DNA of 51,896 bases. Source: Thiobacillus sp. 65-29 (lineage in GTDB: Bacteria; Pseudomonadota; Gammaproteobacteria; Burkholderiales; Thiobacillaceae). The position numbers were made by a program, and so were the translations under genes. Position 1 is the stretch's first letter. Each line of letters begins with the position of its first letter. This document shows positions 47,330 through 51,896 of the stretch, in pieces. Location of the stretch: NCBI GenBank assembly GCA_001899775.1, contig MKWN01000029.1, positions 8,291 through 60,186 of the forward strand, written 5' to 3'. Under the pieces are notes generated by a model. The model worked only from the letters and a program-made list of their open reading frames with translations, was not told the origin of the DNA and did no database searches.

Positions 47330-48367
47330 ATGCGCAAGCCCGCCCGTCTGTTGTTCCTTGCCCTCTCGCTCGCCACGCCGGCGTGGGCGGCGCTGCCGTT
47401 CGCGGTCGCGCCGGTCGGGTACCAGATGATCGACACGGGATATTCGACCGAGGCCACGGTCGAGGCGGTGAAGCAGTCGACCGTTTCGGCGCAGGTGGCC
47501 GGACGGGTGGCCGCGGTGAACTTCGACGCCGGCGACCACGTCAAGGCCGGTTCGGTGATCGTGCGCCTGTCCGCGCAGGAACTCGGCGCCGCAGTGGCCG
47601 GCAGCCAGGCGCAGGTGGCGCAGGCAGACGCCAATCTGGCCAACGCGCGCGCCAACTACGAGCGCCAGCAGCAGTTGTTCCAGCAGAAATTCATCAGCCA
47701 GGCGGCACTCGACCGTGCCACCGCGGAATATCGCGCCGCCGAAGCCGCCGCGCGGGCCGCGCGGGCCGGCGTCGGCCAGACCGCCGCAGTGAGCAGTTAC
47801 ACCACGATTACCGCCCCGTTTTCCGGCGTGGTCGCGGTGCGCCATGTCGAACCGGGTGAATCGGTGACACCGGGCCAGCCACTGATGACCGGTTTCGACC
47901 CCAGGGACATGCGCGTGGTCGCCAGCATTCCGCAGTACAAGCTTGCCGAGATCAAGGCTGCGCCGCGCGTCGCGGTCGAGATTCCCTCGCTCAACAAGTG
48001 GATCGACGCCACCGGCGTCACCGTCCTGCCCTCGGCCGACATCGCCACCCACACGGTGAAGGTGCGCCTCGATCTGCCGGCCAGCGTCGAAGGCGTCATT
48101 CCCGGCATGTTCGCACGCGCTCACTTCGCCACCGGCAGCGCACGCAAGCTGGCCATCCCCGCCGACGCGGTGGTGCGCCGTTCCGAGGTCACCGCGGTGT
48201 ACGTGGTGCAGGACGAGCGCGTCAGCCTGCGCCAGATCCGCCTGGGCACGCCCAACGCGCGCGGCGAGGTGGAAGTGCTGGCCGGTCTCAACCCCGGCGA
48301 AGTCATCGCGCTCGACCCGGTCAAGGCAGGCATCTACGCCAAACGTCCCGCCCCCGCCGGAAAATAA
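47330..48367 (+). CDS. RND efflux periplasmic adaptor subunit
   Basis: HlyD/AcrA-family membrane-fusion protein of 345 residues that connects the RND permease to an outer-membrane channel. It has a signal peptide (PAWA cleavage), a lipoyl-like segment (VSAQVAGRVAAVNFDAGDHVKAGSVIVRL), an alpha-hairpin rich in Ala and Gln (about 85-140), and a second lipoyl half (ITAPFSGVVAVRHVEPGESVTPGQPLM). There is no lipobox. The RBS and ATG at 47330 are clear. The permease gene starts 6 bases downstream. Confidence 0.92.
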   Translation: MRKPARLLFLALSLATPAWAALPFAVAPVGYQMIDTGYSTEATVEAVKQSTVSAQVAGRVAAVNFDAGDHVKAGSVIVRLSAQELGAAVAGSQAQVAQADANLANARANYERQQQLFQQKFISQAALDRATAEYRAAEAAARAARAGVGQTAAVSSYTTITAPFSGVVAVRHVEPGESVTPGQPLMTGFDPRDMRVVASIPQYKLAEIKAAPRVAVEIPSLNKWIDATGVTVLPSADIATHTVKVRLDLPASVEGVIPGMFARAHFATGSARKLAIPADAVVRRSEVTAVYVVQDERVSLRQIRLGTPNARGEVEVLAGLNPGEVIALDPVKAGIYAKRPAPAGK

Positions 48368-48373
48368 GCCGCC

Positions 48374-51300
48374 ATGGGACTCTCGGGCCGCATCGCGCGC
48401 TTCTTCCTCACTTCGCAGCTCACCCCGCTGATCGCGCTGATCGCGGCGCTTTTGGGGCTGTTCGCCATCCTCATCACGCCGCGCGAGGAAGAGCCGCAGA
48501 TCAACGTGACCATGGCCAACGTATTCATTCCCTTCCCCGGGGCGTCGGCGAAGGATGTGGAGGCGCTGGTGGCGACACCGGCCGAGCAGGTGCTGTCGCA
48601 GATCGCCGGCATCGAACACATCTATTCCGTGTCGAAACCGGGCATGGCGGTGCTGACGGTGCAATACCTGGTGGGACAGGACCGCACGCAGGCACTGGTG
48701 CGCCTGTACGACACCGTGCAGGCCAACCGCGACTGGGTGTCGCCCGAGCTCGGCGTCGGCGAGCCGATCATCAAGCCCTTGGGCATCGATGACGTGCCCA
48801 TCGTCACCGCCACCCTGTGGACGCGCGACGCGGCGCGCGGCGCCTACGAACTGGAACAGGTCGCGCACGCGGCCGAGATCGAGCTGAAGCGCATCGCCGG
48901 CACGCGCGAGGTCACCACCACCGGCGGCCCTGGCCGCGCGGTGCGGGTGCTGATGGACCCCGACCGCATGGCGGCCTTCGGCGTGTCGGCCAAGGACATC
49001 CGCGACGCCCTGCAGGTGTCGAACGCGGCGCAGCCGTCGGGTACGCTGGTGTCGGACAACGAGGAGATCCTGGTCCAGACCGGCACCTTCCTCACCGGCG
49101 TCGAGGACGTGAAGCAACTCGTCGTCGGCGTGGCGGACGGCCGTCCGGTGTACATGAGCGACATCGCCACCGTGGTCGGCGGCCCCGACCAGCCACCGCG
49201 TTACGTCTGGCACGGCCCCGGCGCCGGCGGCCCCGACGCACCCGAGGCCGGGCAGAGCTTCCCCGCGGTGACGCTCGCGGTATCGAAGAAACCGGGCGAG
49301 AACGCCGTCGACGTCGCGGAAAAAGTCATCGCGCGCATCGCCAGTCTGCATGGCAGCGTGATTCCGGAAGGCGTGGAAGTCAGCGTCACCCGCAACTACG
49401 GCGCCACTGCCGACGACAAGGCGAAGAAACTGATCCAGAAGCTGATCTTCGCCACCGCCTCGGTGGTGCTGCTGGTGCTGTTCGCGCTGGGCAAACGTGA
49501 GGCGCTGATCGTCGGCGCGGCGGTGCTGCTGACGCTCGCCGCCACGCTGTTCGCATCGTGGGCGTGGGGCTTCACCCTCAACCGGGTGTCGCTGTTCGCC
49601 CTCATCTTCTCCATCGGCATCCTGGTCGACGACGCCATCGTCGTGGTGGAGAACATCCACCGCCGCATGGGGCTGGACCACGACGGCATGGAAGCGATCA
49701 TCCCGCGTGCGGTGGACGAAGTCGGCGGCCCCACCATCCTCGCCACCTTCACCGTGATCGCCGCGCTGCTGCCGATGGCCTTCGTCACCGGCCTCATGGG
49801 CCCGTACATGAGCCCGATCCCGATCAACGCCTCGATCGGCATGCTGATCTCGCTCGCCATCGCCTTTGTGGTCACCCCCTGGCTCGCACTCAAGCTCATC
49901 CGCCCGGGTGCGCACGCGGCACATGGCGAAACCCGCCTGCTCGCATTGTTCCGCACGCGCATGACGCCCTTCCTGCGCGGTGCCGCCGGCCGTGGCGCGC
50001 GCAACAGGCTGTGGCTCGCCATCGGCGCCGCCATCCTGGTATCGGTCGCGTTGCCGGTGGTGAAACTAGTGATCCTGAAGATGCTGCCGTTCGACAACAA
50101 GTCGGAGTTCCAGGTCGTCGTCGACATGCCGGTCGGCACGCCACTGGAAAAGACCGCGCAGGTACTCGCGGAAATGGGCGCGGCGGTGGCCGTCGTGCCG
50201 GAAGTCACCGATTATCAGGCCTACGCCGGCACCGCCGCGCCGATCAACTTCAACGGCCTGGTGCGCCAGTACTACCTGCGCGCCGGCCCCGAGGTCGGCG
50301 ACCTGCAGGTCAACCTGGTCGACAAGCACCAGCGCGACCGCAAGAGCCACGATATCGCCCAGGCCGTGCGCCCGCTGGTCGAGGCCGTGGCGAAGCGACA
50401 CGGCGCCGACGTCAAGGTGGTCGAAGTGCCGCCCGGCCCGCCGGTGATCTCGCCCATCGTGGCCGAAATCTATGGCCCGGACTACGAGGCACAGATGCAG
50501 GTGGCGAAAACGGTACGCGGCGTGTTCGAGAAGACCGCGGGCATCGTCGCCATCGACGACACCGTCGAGGACGACGCCCAGCGCTTCGTGCTGCGCGTGC
50601 TGCAGAACAAGGCGGCGATGGCGGGCGTGGCGCAGAAGGACATCGTCGAGGCGATGAAAATGGGCCTGGCCGGCGAGAACGTCACCCCCATCCATGGCAG
50701 CGGCGCCAAGTACGAGATCCCGGTGCGCGTGGCGCTGCCCCCGGAGCGCCAGAACCGCATCGACGAGCTTCTCAAGCTGCCGGTACGCGGCGCGCAGGGC
50801 CAGCTGGTGCCGCTCTCGGAACTGGTCGAGGTCATGCCGAATGCGCGCGAGAAGACGATCTACCACAAGGACCTGCTGCCGGTGGTGTTCGTCCTGGGCG
50901 ACACCGGCGGCACGATCGACTCGCCGCTGTACGGCCTGTTCGCCATGCGCGGCGAACTCAAGGACAAGGCGCTCGACCAGGGTGGCACGCTCGCCGAATA
51001 TTTCATCCGCCAGCCCGCCGATCCCTACGCCGGCTTCAGCCTGAAATGGGACGGCGAATGGCAGGTGACTTACGAAACCTTCCGCGACATGGGCATCGCC
51101 TACGCGGTCGGGCTGATCCTCATCTACATCCTGGTGGTGGCGCAGTTCAAGAGCTATCTCACGCCACTCATCATCATGGCGCCGATTCCGCTCACCATCA
51201 TCGGCGTGATGCCCGGCCATGCGCTGCTCGGTGCGCAGTTCACCGCGACCTCGATGATCGGTATGATCGCGCTGGCCGGCATCATCGTGCGCAACTCGAT

Positions 51301-51574
51301 CCTGCTGGTCGACTTCGCCAACGAGCAGACCGCCGCCGGCATGGATTTCCAGGAAGCGGTGATCCAGGCCGGCGCCACGCGTGCCAAGCCCATCGTGCTC
51401 ACCGGGCTTGCCGCCATGCTCGGCGCCTTTTTCATCCTCGACGATCCGATCTTCTCGGGTCTCGCCGTATCGCTGATCTTCGGCATCCTGGTGTCCACCG
51501 TGCTCACCCTGGTAGTGATTCCGGTGCTCTATTACGCGGCCAACTACCGCAAACATCCGTCCCCTACTGCATAA
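48374..51574 (+). CDS. RND-family efflux permease (HAE1/AcrB-like)
   Basis: Inner-membrane proton-driven exporter of 1066 residues. It shows the first membrane helix near residue 20, a large porter domain, the GILVDDAIVVVENIHRRM stretch at about 413 with the aspartates of the proton relay, and a second half with the matching AGIIVRNSILLVDFANEQ segment. The substrate cannot be predicted. Its operon partners, a DUF2892 protein and a rhodanese-like start, are uncommon for drug exporters and suggest a link to sulfur or metal stress. Confidence 0.93.
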   Translation: MGLSGRIARFFLTSQLTPLIALIAALLGLFAILITPREEEPQINVTMANVFIPFPGASAKDVEALVATPAEQVLSQIAGIEHIYSVSKPGMAVLTVQYLVGQDRTQALVRLYDTVQANRDWVSPELGVGEPIIKPLGIDDVPIVTATLWTRDAARGAYELEQVAHAAEIELKRIAGTREVTTTGGPGRAVRVLMDPDRMAAFGVSAKDIRDALQVSNAAQPSGTLVSDNEEILVQTGTFLTGVEDVKQLVVGVADGRPVYMSDIATVVGGPDQPPRYVWHGPGAGGPDAPEAGQSFPAVTLAVSKKPGENAVDVAEKVIARIASLHGSVIPEGVEVSVTRNYGATADDKAKKLIQKLIFATASVVLLVLFALGKREALIVGAAVLLTLAATLFASWAWGFTLNRVSLFALIFSIGILVDDAIVVVENIHRRMGLDHDGMEAIIPRAVDEVGGPTILATFTVIAALLPMAFVTGLMGPYMSPIPINASIGMLISLAIAFVVTPWLALKLIRPGAHAAHGETRLLALFRTRMTPFLRGAAGRGARNRLWLAIGAAILVSVALPVVKLVILKMLPFDNKSEFQVVVDMPVGTPLEKTAQVLAEMGAAVAVVPEVTDYQAYAGTAAPINFNGLVRQYYLRAGPEVGDLQVNLVDKHQRDRKSHDIAQAVRPLVEAVAKRHGADVKVVEVPPGPPVISPIVAEIYGPDYEAQMQVAKTVRGVFEKTAGIVAIDDTVEDDAQRFVLRVLQNKAAMAGVAQKDIVEAMKMGLAGENVTPIHGSGAKYEIPVRVALPPERQNRIDELLKLPVRGAQGQLVPLSELVEVMPNAREKTIYHKDLLPVVFVLGDTGGTIDSPLYGLFAMRGELKDKALDQGGTLAEYFIRQPADPYAGFSLKWDGEWQVTYETFRDMGIAYAVGLILIYILVVAQFKSYLTPLIIMAPIPLTIIGVMPGHALLGAQFTATSMIGMIALAGIIVRNSILLVDFANEQTAAGMDFQEAVIQAGATRAKPIVLTGLAAMLGAFFILDDPIFSGLAVSLIFGILVSTVLTLVVIPVLYYAANYRKHPSPTA

Positions 51575-51585
51575 GGAGTGCTTTC

Positions 51586-51804
51586 ATGACCGTCGAACGC
51601 ATCGTGCGCATCGTCGCCGGATTCTTCATCCTGTTGTCCCTTCTGCTCGCCCACGTCAACGGCACGGCCGACATGACGCAGGCGTCCTGGCTGTGGTTCA
51701 CCGCCTTTGTCGGCTTCAACCTGTTCCAGTCCGGCTTCACCCGTTTCTGCCCGATGGACTCGATGCTGAAGAAGGCCGGCTTCAAGCAGGGCTGCGGCCT
51801 GTAA
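51586..51804 (+). CDS. DUF2892 (YgaP-like) small membrane protein
   Basis: A 72-residue protein with two hydrophobic segments (about residues 6-24 and 32-48), followed by the family tail FCPMDSMLKKAGFKQGCGL. DUF2892 proteins occur alone or fused to rhodanese domains and are common in sulfur-related operons. A strong AAGGAG site precedes the ATG. It lies 11 bases after the RND permease and 5 bases before the next gene. Confidence 0.88.
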   Translation: MTVERIVRIVAGFFILLSLLLAHVNGTADMTQASWLWFTAFVGFNLFQSGFTRFCPMDSMLKKAGFKQGCGL

Positions 51805-51809
51805 GCGCC

Positions 51810-51896
51810 ATGGACGTGCAATTCCTGCAGGACAACTGGATGCTGGTGGCGCTCGCGGCCGTGTCGGGCGGCATGCTCGCGTGGAACTTCATCGGC
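51810..51896 (+). CDS. Start of a likely membrane-anchored rhodanese-like protein (truncated by window end)
   Basis: Only the first 29 residues are present, beginning MDVQFLQDNWMLVALAAV, a short leader and a membrane helix. This resembles the N-terminus of rhodanese-domain proteins that follow DUF2892 genes. The catalytic cysteine domain would lie outside the window, so the call rests on context and the N-terminal pattern only. Confidence 0.5.
   Translation, partial: MDVQFLQDNWMLVALAAVSGGMLAWNFIG

Noticed and set aside
47303..49924. Minus-strand open frame of about 870 codons opposite the RND genes
   Set aside because: Composition is His/Asp/Arg-rich without domains; the plus strand carries clear adaptor and permease proteins. 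Similar shadow frames opposite ccoN, ccoG, bioF and the permease were left out for the same reason.

Overview
The window is a G+C-rich chromosomal segment with dense, overlapping operons. It looks like a facultatively denitrifying betaproteobacterium, probably of the Rhodocyclales or Nitrosomonadales. The reasons are the ftsY-ftsE-ftsX-rpoH backbone, a CIRCE operator on rpoH, a cbb3 oxidase operon, a bioBFHCD operon, a cytochrome cd1 nir operon and an aroB/dgt pair. No rRNA, tRNA, CRISPR array, transposase or integrase was seen. The species was not identified.

Layout. 1-9834 is housekeeping: mutM, a dynamin-like GTPase, then (minus strand) ferredoxin, coaD, rsmD and a pair of M16 peptidases, followed by ftsY-ftsE-ftsX on plus. 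9835-18150 is an accessory defence block on plus: hsdR-hsdM-hsdS of a type I restriction-modification system, a cN-I-type 5'-nucleotidase and a DUF262/GmrSD-like protein with an HNH-like C-terminus, spaced as one operon. It sits between ftsX and rpoH, which are normally neighbours. rpoH (18213-19058) carries a perfect CIRCE element over its predicted promoter. 19149-25102 (minus) is the cbb3 operon ccoN-O-Q-P-G-(FixH fusion)-S plus a 35-residue membrane peptide, with no ccoI; an Rrf2 regulator and a SCO copper chaperone lie just upstream. 26402-31590 (minus) is a biotin operon: membrane protein, bioB, bioF, bioH, bioC, bioD. comF, a TDT-family transporter and dgt follow.

34797-45796 (minus) is a complete structural and maturation set for cytochrome cd1 nitrite reductase: nirS, tetraheme nirT, an EB_dh-type cytochrome, an amicyanin-like cupredoxin, nirC, nirF, the nirDL fusion, nirG, nirH, nirJ, nirN and an extra d1-type propeller protein. 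An FNR/DNR box lies about 41 nt upstream of a predicted transcription start for nirS. The cluster separates aroB from dgt. 47330-51896 (plus) begins an RND efflux operon (adaptor, permease, DUF2892 protein, start of a likely rhodanese-type protein) behind a promoter overlapped by an ATTAG-N6-CTAAT palindrome.

How the parts fit: the cbb3 oxidase supports respiration at low oxygen, and the nir operon supports nitrite respiration without oxygen under FNR-type control. The most unusual points are the defence block with an embedded nucleotidase, the repeat-derived in-frame insertions in hsdM, the FixH fusion, and the extra genes in the nir operon. All functional calls rest on motif reading and remembered family features; no database search was run.
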